Notes: a model not told the origin generated them from the letters alone. A stretch of DNA of 64,000 nt from Bordetella ansorpii (GCF_900078315.1 NZ_FKBS01000025.1:521506-585505); one strand, 5' to 3'; shown: positions 16,904-26,439, counted from the stretch's first letter. Numbers and translations are program-made.

Positions 16904-17812
16904 ATGAATCTCTCCTGGCTGGAAGACTTCCTGGCCCTGGCGGCCACCGGCAGTTTCTCCCGCGCCGCCGAGGCGCGCCACATGACCCAGCCCGCCTTCA
17001 GCCGGCGCATCCGCGCGCTGGAGGAATGGCTGGGCGTGGTGCTGGTGGACCGTGGCACGCATCCCGCCACCCTGACCGAGACCGGCGCGTGGTTCCGCAA
17101 CGTCGCGCGCGAGATCCTGACCCGGGTCGAACGCGTGCCGGACGAGGCGCGGGCGGTGGATGCGGCCACGTCGGCAACGCTGCGCTTCGCCGCCACGCAT
17201 GCGCTGTCGCTGCATTTCATGCCGCAATGGCTGCGCAGCCTGGAGTCGCGTACCTCTGTCGGGCCGATTCAACTGGCGTCGGACGTGCTGCAGCAATGCG
17301 AAAGCTGGATGCAGAACGGGCGCGTGCAGTTCCTGCTGAGCCACGCGCACGCGGATGCGCCGGGGCGCCTGTCGCCGCAGGAGTATCCGTCGGTGCAGGT
17401 AGGGGCCGACGTGCTGATGCCGGTGTGCGTGCCGGGCCGCGGGGGGAAGCCGAAGTGGAACCTGGCCGCCAGCAAGCGTGTGGCGCCGTTGCCGATCCTG
17501 GCGTACAGCGCGGAATCCGGGTTGGGGCGAATGGTACGCACGTTATGCGCCGAGGAGATGGATCAGTCCGGGGGCAAGCCGGTGTTTACGGCGCATCTGG
17601 CGACCGTATTGAAAAGCATGGCGCTGGATGGGCGTGGAATCGCCTGGTTGCCCCGAAGCTTGATCGAGGATGAACTCAACACGGCACGCCTGGTGCCGGC
17701 GGGCTCCTGTGGATTGCACATCCCGCTAGAAATACGGCTGTACCGGCGAGCCGCCCCTGAGACAGCGGCGGCGGAGGCATTCTGGTTGGCGGCCTGCCTC
17801 GCCCGCGCCTGA
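16904..17812 (+). CDS. LysR-family regulator, probable activator of tarD
   Basis: This 302-residue protein has an N-terminal HTH (residues 1-60, WLEDFLALAATGSFSRAAEA, then RHMTQPAFSRRIRALEEWLGVVLVDR) and a periplasmic-binding-protein-like effector domain. It is divergent from tarD across a 130-bp gap, the usual LysR/target layout, so tartrate or a close diacid is the likely ligand (inference). It ends 21 bp from the convergent ABC transporter gene. Confidence 0.92.
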   Translation: MNLSWLEDFLALAATGSFSRAAEARHMTQPAFSRRIRALEEWLGVVLVDRGTHPATLTETGAWFRNVAREILTRVERVPDEARAVDAATSATLRFAATHALSLHFMPQWLRSLESRTSVGPIQLASDVLQQCESWMQNGRVQFLLSHAHADAPGRLSPQEYPSVQVGADVLMPVCVPGRGGKPKWNLAASKRVAPLPILAYSAESGLGRMVRTLCAEEMDQSGGKPVFTAHLATVLKSMALDGRGIAWLPRSLIEDELNTARLVPAGSCGLHIPLEIRLYRRAAPETAAAEAFWLAACLARA

Positions 17813-17833
17813 AAGCGCCACGGCCGTTGCGTG

Positions 17834-18838
17834 TTACGCCCATACGGCCGCATGAGGATGCAGACAGGCCAGTTGACGATCTCCCTCGACGCGTTGCGGT
17901 GGATCGATCTCGGCGCATTGCCCGCTGGCTCGATCGCAGCGGGTGCGGAAACGGCAGCCCGACGGAAGATTCGCGGGACTGGGGATCTCGCCCTGCAGGC
18001 TGACGGACAGCGGCGTGCCGAAGCGAGGAAAGGCATTCATCAGGGCGCGGGTGTACGGGTGGCGCGGCGCTTGCAGGACAGCCTCGGCCGGCCCCATCTC
18101 GACGATACGGCCCAAGTACATCACGGCCACATGCTCGCACAGGTACCCCGCCACGCCCAGGTCGTGCGTCACGAACACCAGTGCAATCCGCTGCTCGCGT
18201 TGAAGGTCGCGCAGCAGGTTGAGCAGTTGCGCCTGTACCGACACATCCAGCCCGGCGACGGACTCGTCCGCCACGATCACGCGCGGCTCGCAGGCCAATG
18301 CCCGCGCCACGGCCACCCGCCGCACCTGGCCGCCGGACAACTCCGATGGATAGCGCTGCGCCATGGCGGCAGGCAGGCCGACCTGGCCAAGCAATTGAGT
18401 CACGCGCGCGTCCACGGCGTGCGCCGGGCGCAGCCGGTGCAGGCGTATCGGCTCGGCCAGCAGCGCCGCGACCGTCATGCGCGGGTTGAGCGAACCGCGA
18501 GCATCCTGGTAGATGTAGGCGACGTCGCGCGCGAAGCGGCGGCGCGCCGCCGCATCGAGCCTGCCCACTTCGCTCCCCTCGGTCAGCACGCGGCCATTGC
18601 TGGGCGCATCCAGACCCAGCATGACGCGTACCAGCGTGGACTTGCCGGAACCGCTCTCGCCGACCAGGGCCAGCGATTGACCGGGCATCAAGGTCAATCG
18701 GACGCCGTCCAGCGCACGCACGCTGCGGCGACCGCCGTCGATCGGGAAGTGCTTCTCGACGTCGAGCAGCGAAAACAGCGGCGGGATGCCGTGCGGAGGG
18801 GAGGCCCGCAAGGCGGGATCGTCCAGATGGGCATTCAT
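17834..18838 (-). CDS. ABC transporter ATP-binding protein, oligopeptide/dipeptide type (DppF/OppF-like)
   Basis: This 334-residue ATPase has Walker A GESGSGKSTL, signature LSGGQVRRVAVARAL, Walker B VIVADESVAGLD and the C-terminal oligopeptide-transporter extension (GRIVEMGPAEAVLQAPRHPYTRAL; the cysteine-containing tail CRFRTRCDRASGQCAE). The ATG at 18838 has AAGGA nine bases upstream; a 51-codon longer frame overlapping the previous gene is rejected. It is the last gene of the GntR-led operon (regulator, receptor, two permeases, two ATPases). Confidence 0.93.
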   Translation of the reverse strand: MNAHLDDPALRASPPHGIPPLFSLLDVEKHFPIDGGRRSVRALDGVRLTLMPGQSLALVGESGSGKSTLVRVMLGLDAPSNGRVLTEGSEVGRLDAAARRRFARDVAYIYQDARGSLNPRMTVAALLAEPIRLHRLRPAHAVDARVTQLLGQVGLPAAMAQRYPSELSGGQVRRVAVARALACEPRVIVADESVAGLDVSVQAQLLNLLRDLQREQRIALVFVTHDLGVAGYLCEHVAVMYLGRIVEMGPAEAVLQAPRHPYTRALMNAFPRFGTPLSVSLQGEIPSPANLPSGCRFRTRCDRASGQCAEIDPPQRVEGDRQLACLHPHAAVWA

Positions 18839-18866
18839 GTCGCGTTCCTTATGGGCGAATCCGGCA

Positions 18867-19805
18867 TCACGCATGCCAGCAAGCCAGCGTGACCTGGCCT
18901 TCCTGTCGGGCGGGCGGCCGCTCGGCGCACCGTGCGGTGGCCTGCGGGCAACGCGGCGCGAAACGGCATCCGGCCGGCATCTCGGCAAGCGCGGGAACGA
19001 CGCCCGGAATAGGTTGCAACCGCTGCGCGCCGAACTCTATCGCGCTGGCGCGCAAGCCTATGGTGTACGGATGGCGCGGATTGCCCAGCACCTGCGCGCA
19101 GGGTCCTTGCTCGACGATCTGCCCGCCGTACATCACGGCCACCTGGTCCGCGACCTGCGTGGCCAGCGCGAGGTCATGCAGCACGAAGACGGCGGAGGCG
19201 CCCAGCGCACGCACGCGCGCCAGGATCAACGCCATGATCTGCGCCTGGATGGTCACGTCCAGCGCGCTGGTAGGCTCGTCAGCGATCAGCAGGCGCGGCT
19301 CGCACGCCAGCGCGATGGCGATCATGACGCGCTGCTGCATGCCGCCGGACAGTTCGTGCGGATACGCCGCCAGGCGCGCCTGGGGATCGGCGATACCCAC
19401 GCTGTCCAGCAACTCGGCGGCGCGCGCGCGGCACGCCTGGCGCGACAGCCCCTGATGCCGGCGCAAGGGCTCGGACAGGTGCGCCAGCACGGTATAACAA
19501 GGATTCAGCGCCGATGACGCATCCTGGAATATCAGGCCCATGCGCGCGCCCCGCAAGCCGCGCAGCCGCCGCTCGGACGCCTGCACGATGTCGTCCCCGC
19601 CAATGTCCAGCCGGCCTTCGATCTCGACCTCGGGCGGACGCAGCAGGCCCATCGCGGCGAAGGCCAGCGTGGATTTTCCGGCGCCCGATTCACCGATCAG
19701 GGCCAACGTGGCCCCCTCGGGCAGGCGGATGCTGACGTCGTCGAGCACGGCCATGCCGCCACGGCGCAGCGTAAAACGGTCCACATGCATCATGTCGCGG
19801 CGCAT
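18867..19805 (-). CDS. ABC transporter ATP-binding protein, oligopeptide/dipeptide type (DppD/OppD-like)
   Basis: From the ATG at 19805 this 312-residue ATPase has Walker A GESGAGKSTLAF, Q-loop GLIFQDASSALNP, signature LSGGMQQRVMIAIAL, Walker B LLIADEPTSALD and the family tail CRFAPRCPQATARC. The start lies just after the permease stop, with GGGAG about ten bases upstream. It pairs with the DppF-like ATPase as a heterodimeric motor. A second ATG four codons later (MHVDRF) is also possible. Confidence 0.93.
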   Translation of the reverse strand: MRRDMMHVDRFTLRRGGMAVLDDVSIRLPEGATLALIGESGAGKSTLAFAAMGLLRPPEVEIEGRLDIGGDDIVQASERRLRGLRGARMGLIFQDASSALNPCYTVLAHLSEPLRRHQGLSRQACRARAAELLDSVGIADPQARLAAYPHELSGGMQQRVMIAIALACEPRLLIADEPTSALDVTIQAQIMALILARVRALGASAVFVLHDLALATQVADQVAVMYGGQIVEQGPCAQVLGNPRHPYTIGLRASAIEFGAQRLQPIPGVVPALAEMPAGCRFAPRCPQATARCAERPPARQEGQVTLACWHA

Positions 19806-19806
19806 C

Positions 19807-20691
19807 TCATCGCTCCCGGGTACGGGGGTCCAGCGCATCGCGCAGGCCTTCCGCCAACAGATTCAGCCCGACCAACAGGATGGCGAGCGCCAGACCGGGC
19901 ACGCCGGACATCCAGGGAGCCATCATGACGAACCCCCGTCCCTCGGCGATCATCAGGCCCCAATCGGGCGTAGGCGGCGCCACGCCCAGGCCCAGGAACG
20001 ACAGCCCCGAGCCGAGCAGGATGGCGATGGAAATGCGCATGCCCGCCTGTATCAGGATCGGCGACACGATATTGGGCAGGATGTGCCGCAGGATGACGTC
20101 CCGCTCGGGCACGCCCATCAGCCTCGCGGCCTCCACATAAGGCCGCGACTTGATCTGCAGCACATCGGCTCGCACCGTTCGCGCGAACGGCCCGACGAAA
20201 GACAGTGCCAGCGCGTAGATCACGTTGGCCATGCCCAGGCCGAAGACGGCCATGAAAGCCATGGCCATGATGAGTTCGGGAAACGCCAGCAAGCCATCGA
20301 CCAGCCGCATCAACGTCCATTCGGTACGCCCCCCGCGCAGGCCGGCGAAGATGCCCAGAGGCACGCCGACCAGCATGCCCAATGCGACAGACGCGACGCC
20401 GACCCACAACGCCGAGCGTGCGCCGTACAGCAGGCGCGAGAAGATGTCCTGCCCGAACGAATCCGTGCCGAACCAATGCTGTGGAGAAGGCCCCTGCATC
20501 ATGGCCATGAAATCCTGCGCGGTCGGCGGATGGGTGGAGATCAGGGGCGCGAACACGGCCAGCATGGCGAATGCCAGCACAATGGCGCCGCCCGCCATCG
20601 CCTTGCGCTGGCGCCGCAGCAGGCGCCACGCGCGTCGGACACCCCGGAAGCGCGCGCGCGCCGCGCCGAGAACGAACGGATCAGCGGCCAT
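19807..20691 (-). CDS. ABC transporter permease, DppC/OppC-like
   Basis: This 294-residue inner-membrane protein has an N-terminal OppC segment (FRGVRRAWRLLRRQRKAMAG, first TM at about 33-53) and a HWFGTDSFGQDIFSRLLYGAR motif diagnostic of DppC/OppC. Further helices include the EAA loop EAARLMGVPERDVILRHILP. It forms the translocation pore with the DppB-like partner, whose gene it overlaps by 11 bases. Confidence 0.95.
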   Translation of the reverse strand: MAADPFVLGAARARFRGVRRAWRLLRRQRKAMAGGAIVLAFAMLAVFAPLISTHPPTAQDFMAMMQGPSPQHWFGTDSFGQDIFSRLLYGARSALWVGVASVALGMLVGVPLGIFAGLRGGRTEWTLMRLVDGLLAFPELIMAMAFMAVFGLGMANVIYALALSFVGPFARTVRADVLQIKSRPYVEAARLMGVPERDVILRHILPNIVSPILIQAGMRISIAILLGSGLSFLGLGVAPPTPDWGLMIAEGRGFVMMAPWMSGVPGLALAILLVGLNLLAEGLRDALDPRTRER

Positions 20692-21649
20692 GATTGCGCA
20701 ACCTCGGGTCCAGCAATGCGTAGGTACGATCCACCAGGAAATTGACGCCGATGGAAAGCAAGGCGGTGACCATGATGCCGGCCTGGACCACGCCGTACTC
20801 GCGGGTCTGCACGGCGGTGGTGATCATCATGCCCAGACCGGGCAGCGTGAAGACGACCTCGGTCATCACCGCGCCTCGCAGCATGCCGCCCAACTGCAGG
20901 CCGATCACCGTGACCAGCGGCATCAGCACATTGCGCATACCGTGCACCCACACCACGCGCCACATGGGTTCCCCGCGCGCACGCGCCGCCATCATGTAGG
21001 GCTGGTCCAGCACGTCGAGCAGGCTGGTGCGCGTCACCGACGCGATCAATCCCATGTACCAGGCGCCCAGGGTGACCGCCGGCAGGGCCAGGTGCCACAG
21101 CCCCGTCGCCGGATCGTCCCAGGGCGACACATACCCCATGGAGGGAAACCAGCCCAGCGACACACTGAACAGCCAGATCAACACGACGCCCAGGTAGAAA
21201 CTGGGAAAGGCATTGCCGCCGATGGCCGCGCCGCTGGCCAGCAGATCGACCCAGCTGTTGCGGCGCAAGGCGGCAGCCACGCCCAGCGGCACGCCAGCGG
21301 CCAGCGCGATCAGCAGCGACAGGCCCGCCAGGGTGAGCGTGACCGGCAGCGCCTGATGGATGGCCAACTCGAAGATGTCCTGGCGGCTCACGTACGACAG
21401 CCCCCAGTCGCCTTGCACGAAATCCTCCAGCCAGCGCCCATACTGCACGGGCAGCGGCTGGTCCAGGCCCAGGTCGTGGTAGAGCTTGTCGTAGGAGTCC
21501 CGGGAAAAATCGGAACCCAGCATCACCGTGACCGGATCGCCTGGCGTGGCCTTGAGAAAGGAAAAACTGATGACCGAGACCACCAGCAGCACCAGCGCCG
21601 TCTGCGCCAATGCCCCGGCGGTCTGGCCCAGCCAGCGCGCACGGGCCAT
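20681..21649 (-). CDS. ABC transporter permease, DppB/OppB-like
   Basis: This 322-residue protein has the OppB N-terminus (first TM about residues 9-30, VLLVVSVISFSFLKATPGDP). It also has YGRWLEDFVQGDWGLSYVSR and the EAA loop YMMAARARGEPMWRVVWVHG, with about six TM helices in all. It starts one base after the receptor stop. Together with the adjacent genes it makes a complete importer for a peptide-like or other small solute. The solute is not identifiable from sequence. Confidence 0.95.
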   Translation of the reverse strand: MARARWLGQTAGALAQTALVLLVVSVISFSFLKATPGDPVTVMLGSDFSRDSYDKLYHDLGLDQPLPVQYGRWLEDFVQGDWGLSYVSRQDIFELAIHQALPVTLTLAGLSLLIALAAGVPLGVAAALRRNSWVDLLASGAAIGGNAFPSFYLGVVLIWLFSVSLGWFPSMGYVSPWDDPATGLWHLALPAVTLGAWYMGLIASVTRTSLLDVLDQPYMMAARARGEPMWRVVWVHGMRNVLMPLVTVIGLQLGGMLRGAVMTEVVFTLPGLGMMITTAVQTREYGVVQAGIMVTALLSIGVNFLVDRTYALLDPRLRNHGR

Positions 21650-21650
21650 G

Positions 21651-23288
21651 TCAGGCCCGCCAGACAGTGTGCAGGTTGAGCAGGTCCGCGGGAATGTATT
21701 CGAAGCCGTTGACCTTGCTGGACAGGATCTTGAAGACCTTCATGTGCGCCAGGACGGCCAGCGGCGCATCGGCCATCAACACGTCCTCGGCCTGGATGTA
21801 GAGCTTGCGGCGCTGTGCGACATCCATGGTCCGGCCGGCGGCGGCGGCAGCCTTGTCGAAGGCCGGATTGCTGTAGCCCACGAAATTCCACGGCTTGCCG
21901 GTGGACCATTCGGGCGTGATGGTTTCGTCCGGGTCCAGGTCGGCGATCCACGCCTCGTCGTAGAGATCGAAATCACCCGCGTTGCGGCGCTGGGCCCATA
22001 CCGCGCGGTCGACCAGTTCGATCTTGGGCTTGATCCCGATCTGCGCCAGCATGGGCGCGATGAGCTGGGCGTTGCGCGTGCCCATGCCGCCCGATCCCGT
22101 GAAGCCGTCCGTCACGATGTAGACCGGGTTCAGCTCGCCCTGGTGGCGCGATTTGGCGCGCAGCGCCTTGGCTTTCTCCAGATCGAAGAACTGGCCACGG
22201 CCGCTCTTGGCGATGTTCGGATCGTAGAAGTCCGTCATCGGCGGCGATATGCAGGTATAGGCGGGAATGGCCTCGCCGAAGTAGCTCTGCTGCACGATCA
22301 CGTTGCGGTCGATGGCGAACGACACGGCCTGGCGCAGGGCCAGGTCGTCGAACGGCGCGCGTTTGTTGTTCATGCCCAGGAAGGAATAGTTGCCTTCGAC
22401 CTGGCCGAACACCTGCAGATCGGCGCGCTGGCGCAGTTGGGGAATGAACTGGAACGGGCAGACGGACAGGCCATCGACCTGGCCAGACATCAGCGCCGCC
22501 ACGCCCGCGCTGGGCTCTTTCAACAGCCGGATCACCACCTTGTCGAGATACGGCTGGCCAGCTTCGAAATAGTCGGGATTGCGCACCAGCTCGATGCTGT
22601 CGTTCTCTTTCCAGGATACGAACTTGAAAGGTCCGGTACCCACGGGGTTGCGACCGAACGCCTGTCCGTGCTGCTCGACCGCGCGCTTGCTGACGATGGT
22701 GCCCGCGCGGCCCGTGCTGCCGGTCAGCGCCACGGGCAGGAAGGCGAACGGTTGCTTGAAGCGCAGCCGCAACGTCAGTTCATCGACCACGTCGATGCCG
22801 TCCAGGTCGGCGAACTTCCAGGCATGCGGCGACTTGACCGCGGGATCCGCCACGCGTGCGAGGCTCCATTTCACCGCCTCGGCATTGCAGGGATCACCGT
22901 TGTGGAACTTGATGTCGGGCCGCAGCTTGAAGACGTGGGTTTTCTCGTCGACCATGTCCCAGCTCTGGGCCAGATCCGGCGCGAAACTCACCTGCTTGCC
23001 ATCGTAGGCTACTTTCAGAATGCCGTTGAATACGTTGTTCAGAACCTTGATCGATCCGCCGGACATCGTGAAGTGCGGATCCAGCGTGTCGATCGCATCG
23101 AGCCAGCCCAGGGTAAGCGTACCGCCCTTGCGGGGCCCCGACTGGGCGATGGCGCTTGCGCTGCCCAGTCCCATGACGCCAGCGCTGGCCAGGCCGACCG
23201 CCGCGCCTGCTGCCTTGAGGAAATCGCGGCGTTGAAATTTCACGGCCAGGGCAGCGGCCAATTGCGACTTGTAGTCGGGCGTGGTCAT
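21651..23288 (-). CDS. ABC transporter substrate-binding protein, family 5 (DppA/OppA-like), Tat-type signal
   Basis: This 545-residue receptor begins with a twin-arginine leader QRRDFLKAAGAAVGLASAG (RR at 20-21), so it is probably exported folded by Tat. The mature part has the SBP_bac_5 features: GGTLTLGWLDAIDTLDPH and FKLRPDIKFHNGDP. It binds peptides or related solutes for the permease pair. Its ATG overlaps the gntR stop (ATGA, 23285-23288), an unusually tight coupling of regulator and receptor. The ligand is unknown. Confidence 0.93.
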   Translation of the reverse strand: MTTPDYKSQLAAALAVKFQRRDFLKAAGAAVGLASAGVMGLGSASAIAQSGPRKGGTLTLGWLDAIDTLDPHFTMSGGSIKVLNNVFNGILKVAYDGKQVSFAPDLAQSWDMVDEKTHVFKLRPDIKFHNGDPCNAEAVKWSLARVADPAVKSPHAWKFADLDGIDVVDELTLRLRFKQPFAFLPVALTGSTGRAGTIVSKRAVEQHGQAFGRNPVGTGPFKFVSWKENDSIELVRNPDYFEAGQPYLDKVVIRLLKEPSAGVAALMSGQVDGLSVCPFQFIPQLRQRADLQVFGQVEGNYSFLGMNNKRAPFDDLALRQAVSFAIDRNVIVQQSYFGEAIPAYTCISPPMTDFYDPNIAKSGRGQFFDLEKAKALRAKSRHQGELNPVYIVTDGFTGSGGMGTRNAQLIAPMLAQIGIKPKIELVDRAVWAQRRNAGDFDLYDEAWIADLDPDETITPEWSTGKPWNFVGYSNPAFDKAAAAAGRTMDVAQRRKLYIQAEDVLMADAPLAVLAHMKVFKILSSKVNGFEYIPADLLNLHTVWRA

Positions 23289-23962
23289 GCGGAAGCTCCT
23301 TGCGTAGGGACAGAGAAATAGCGTGCGAGATCATCGACAGTGGCCAGCACATGCCGCCGCATGACGATCTCGCTATGCTCGGGGTCGCCGCTTCTGAGGG
23401 CGTCGATGAGGGTCTGGTGATGTTCACGGGCGCCCGGGCGTCCGGACGCCTTGATCCAATCGCGCATATACGGTTCCACCAGCGAGTTGAGGCTGGCGAT
23501 CTGGCGCAGCAACCGAGGCTGGCGAGCGATTCCGCACAGATATTCATGAAACGCGCGGTGGCTGCCCGTCCAATCGGGCGTGCGTTCGGCCAGGTTGTCC
23601 ATCCTTGCGAGCTGTTCTTCCAAATCGCGCAGGACAGCGGGCGTCAAGTGCGGCACCGCCAGGCGCACGGCCAGCCCTTCGAGCACCGCGCGCATCTCGA
23701 AGACCTCACGCATGGCCTCCATATCCAGTCCGGCCACGACCACGCCACGATTGGGGCGTATGGTCACCAACCCTTCGGTTTCCAGCCTGCGCAATGCTTC
23801 CCGTACCGGCATGCGACTGGTGCCGATCTGCGTGGCGATGTCTTCAGGCTTCAGGCGCATGCCCGCGGGATACTCCCCCAGCCTGATCGCGGTATGTATG
23901 TGCTGGTAGGCGTCCGCTTCCGCGGTCGAACCTTGCAGCGACGTCATGGGCAAGTTCAGCAT
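23285..23962 (-). CDS. GntR-family regulator (FadR/FCD subfamily) heading the ABC operon
   Basis: This 225-residue protein has a winged helix (about residues 15-80: LKPEDIATQIGTSRMPVREA, then LRRLETEGLVTIRPNRGVVV). An all-helical FCD effector domain follows, with metal-ligand-type residues (R/D/H pattern near TGSHRAFHEYLCG and RRHVLATVDD). It is the first gene of the transporter operon and overlaps the receptor gene, so autoregulation of the whole unit is likely. An ATG five codons in (23947) is an alternative start. A direct repeat GATACGT-G-GATACGT (23977-23991) lies 14 bp upstream and may be its operator. Confidence 0.9.
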   Translation of the reverse strand: MLNLPMTSLQGSTAEADAYQHIHTAIRLGEYPAGMRLKPEDIATQIGTSRMPVREALRRLETEGLVTIRPNRGVVVAGLDMEAMREVFEMRAVLEGLAVRLAVPHLTPAVLRDLEEQLARMDNLAERTPDWTGSHRAFHEYLCGIARQPRLLRQIASLNSLVEPYMRDWIKASGRPGAREHHQTLIDALRSGDPEHSEIVMRRHVLATVDDLARYFSVPTQGASA

Positions 23963-24270
23963 GGCCTGGATCAGTTGATACGTGGATACGTTTTTGGCAA
24001 CCGATCAGGATCAAGCAAATTTCATGCCATATTGACGAGCGCAAACAGCCAGCACTAGGCGTGTGCCTGGCGAAAGCAATAGAAAAGAAGATCGATCGGA
24101 TATCTACAGCGATGAAGGCGCAGAAACGTGTGGCGCCGACGTTGAATGAGCGGCACTGATTTGGCGCAGCCGTGCCTCGTGATCGCCCATCGCAGGGCCG
24201 GTTTTGGTGCGCTGGACGCCGGGGCAGCGACTCGAAGCATCGGCTCCCCGACCCCCCACCCCGCCCTATT
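23963..24270. other. Intergenic region, 308 bp
   Basis: It holds the gntR promoter side, including a direct repeat of GATACGT with an 8-bp period (23977-23991), and some AT-rich sequence. No convincing gene, terminator or RNA was seen in the rest. Confidence 0.6.
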
Positions 24271-25035
24271 TCAATCCAGCGGGATATCCACCTTGGAAGC
24301 CGAGCGCGTGCCCGGCAGCGGCTTCGTATCGCTGGGGTAATACGTATGCACCAGCGACAGCTTCACGCGGTCGCTGGCATTGCCCCGCGCGGCGTGCAGC
24401 GTGCGGCAATGGAAGAACACCACGTCGCCCGGCGCCAGCTCGGGACACACCGCGCGCTCGATCCATGGCTGGTTTTCGGGCAGGTCTTTCACGAAGAACC
24501 TGGCGCCGTCGAACTGCGAGGGCTGGAACGCCGCCGAATGCGAGCCCGGCAGGAAGAACAGCCCGCCGTTGTCGGCGTATTCATCGCCCAGCGCCAGCCA
24601 CGTCGACACCAGGTTCTCGGCGCTGAACGACCAGTAGCGGATGTCCTGGTGCCAGCCCGTCAGGCTGCCGAAGCGGGGATGCTTGGTCATCACGCAGTTA
24701 TGGTGCGTGGTGGACAGCACGGGCCGCTGGCCGAAACAGGCGCGCAGCCATTCGGCGATACGGGGCGACGTGGCCCACTTGCGGTACAGGGGATCGCGGC
24801 CATAGGCGTCGAGCAGGCGGCGCACGGTGTGGCCGCCCTCGGCCTGGCGCGAGGCCGGCGCGCCGGGGTACTGCAAGTCGGCCTCGTATTCGACAGGCGC
24901 GGCGGCCTGTTCCAGTTGGCGCTGCGACAGTTCGCGCAGTGCCTGCAATTCATTGGCGGCGGCGAACCCGCGCACCACCACAAAGCCCTGCTCGCGCAGG
25001 GTGGCGACCTGTTCGGCAACCGTAGGCCCGGACAT
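24271..25035 (-). CDS. Phytanoyl-CoA dioxygenase (PhyH) family Fe(II)/2OG oxygenase
   Basis: This 254-residue protein has an HxD iron motif H129-Q-D131 (LTGWHQDIRYWSF), the double-stranded helix segment GGLFFLPGSH, and a distal histidine H213 in FHCRTLHAARGN. Such enzymes hydroxylate small acids, amino acids or CoA-linked substrates with 2-oxoglutarate. GAGGA lies ten bases before the ATG. It stands alone between the ABC operon and an AI-2E family gene, with no context to define the substrate. Confidence 0.88.
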   Translation of the reverse strand: MSGPTVAEQVATLREQGFVVVRGFAAANELQALRELSQRQLEQAAAPVEYEADLQYPGAPASRQAEGGHTVRRLLDAYGRDPLYRKWATSPRIAEWLRACFGQRPVLSTTHHNCVMTKHPRFGSLTGWHQDIRYWSFSAENLVSTWLALGDEYADNGGLFFLPGSHSAAFQPSQFDGARFFVKDLPENQPWIERAVCPELAPGDVVFFHCRTLHAARGNASDRVKLSLVHTYYPSDTKPLPGTRSASKVDIPLD

Positions 25036-25136
25036 CTTGCTATTTCCTCATTGGCACGCCGGAAGAGGCAACTGGCCCCTGGAAACCGGCGGGGACGCCT
25101 CGCATCCCCCTGCAAGCATACTCCTGTGACAGGAGG

Positions 25137-26237
25137 TCAGTCGGATGAAGCGTTTCGTTCGATCCGCAGGCGTTCCTCGTCGCGCTCCTGGGTGACGTTG
25201 CGCACCCATTCGCGCCAGATCGCCACCAGCAGCGCCATCAGCACCGGCCCGACGAACAGCCCCACGATGCCCATGGTCTTGACGCCGCCGACCAGGCCGA
25301 AAAAGGTCGGCAGGAACGGCAGTTTGACCGGACCGCCCACCAGGCGCGGACGCAACGTCTTGTCCACGATGAACAGTTCGACCGTGCCCCAGACGAACAG
25401 GGCGACGCCCGCCACCATGTGGTTGGAACCCACCAGGTACAGCGACACCAGGGTGAAGCACAGCGGCGCGCCGCCCGGGATCAGCGCCATGAAGCCGGTG
25501 ATCACGCCCAGCAGCACCGGCGAGGGCACGCCGGCGATCCAGTAGGCGATACCCAGCACCACGCCCTCGCCCAGGGCGATCAGGCACATGCCGGTGACGG
25601 TGGAACTGATGGTGGCGGGCACCACGCGCGAGAAGCGCTGCCAGCGCGCCGGCAGGATGCGCTCGCCCAGGATGTCCATCTGGTCGAGGATGCGGCCGCC
25701 GTCCTTGTAGACGAAAAACAGCGTGATCAGCATGAACAGCACGGTCAGCAGCAACTGGAAGACGTTGCCGGTGGCCGACAGCGCCATGCGGTAGATGTTG
25801 CCCAGGTGCTCGCCGCTGACGGCCTGGACCATTTCACCCAGCGCGTGCGGCGCACCCAGGTAGTTTTGCCAGTACGCCGCCAGTTGTTCGCCGAAGACGG
25901 GCAGCGCCAGGATCCAGTTGGGCGCGGCCATGCCGTGCCGGTTGACCTCCAGCGCCCAGGCGAAGAGATGGCTGGCTTCCTTCACCGCGTACGTCAACGC
26001 GAAGGAAATCGGTGCGACGAGCACCAGCAGCACGACCAGCAAGGCGATGGTGGCTGCGACGGGCGTACTGCCGCCGCAACGCCGCAACAGGCGCTTGTAG
26101 AGCGGCCACGTGGCCAGGCCGATGATCAGCGCGGCCAGCACGGGGACAAGGAAACCGCTGAGGAAGTACAAGCCTGCCAATACCACCAGCAGCAACAACC
26201 AGCGGGCGATCAGCGAAGCGGGGAGGACTGTCTGCAT
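25137..26237 (-). CDS. AI-2E transporter family (PerM/YdiK-like) membrane protein
   Basis: This 366-residue protein shows the family pattern: paired N-terminal helices (LLLVVLAGLYFLSGFLVPVL), a soluble middle region, then a C-terminal helical bundle. That bundle has PSPVLLGVITGFMALIPGGA and DKTLRPRLVGG, a signature of the family, followed by GLFVGPVLMALLVAIW. Members have been linked to autoinducer-2 export or Na+/H+ exchange, so the transported species is uncertain. Confidence 0.9.
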   Translation of the reverse strand: MQTVLPASLIARWLLLLVVLAGLYFLSGFLVPVLAALIIGLATWPLYKRLLRRCGGSTPVAATIALLVVLLVLVAPISFALTYAVKEASHLFAWALEVNRHGMAAPNWILALPVFGEQLAAYWQNYLGAPHALGEMVQAVSGEHLGNIYRMALSATGNVFQLLLTVLFMLITLFFVYKDGGRILDQMDILGERILPARWQRFSRVVPATISSTVTGMCLIALGEGVVLGIAYWIAGVPSPVLLGVITGFMALIPGGAPLCFTLVSLYLVGSNHMVAGVALFVWGTVELFIVDKTLRPRLVGGPVKLPFLPTFFGLVGGVKTMGIVGLFVGPVLMALLVAIWREWVRNVTQERDEERLRIERNASSD

Positions 26238-26439
26238 AGACCACTTTCGAGGAGGTTCGGCCCGGACTTCGGAATATACCGGGTTTGGATAACCTGCCCC
26301 ACCGCGGAGCTCTCCATGACGCGCAGCATACCCGCGAAAGGCTGAATGCGCCCCACTGGATGGCGGCTGCCGCGCCGGGCCTGCCCGACGGGCGCCCCCG
26401 AGAGGAAACCGGCCTGCCAGGCGGCGGGCCGGATAACGC

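Noticed and set aside
14596-17673. A 1025-codon plus-strand frame through regB and tarD
   Set aside because: It is antisense to two strongly recognised genes and has compositionally biased, domain-free sequence.
24060-24270. A possible small gene or RNA between the GntR operon and the PhyH gene
   Set aside because: Short frames on both strands lack ribosome sites, recognisable domains or stable structure.
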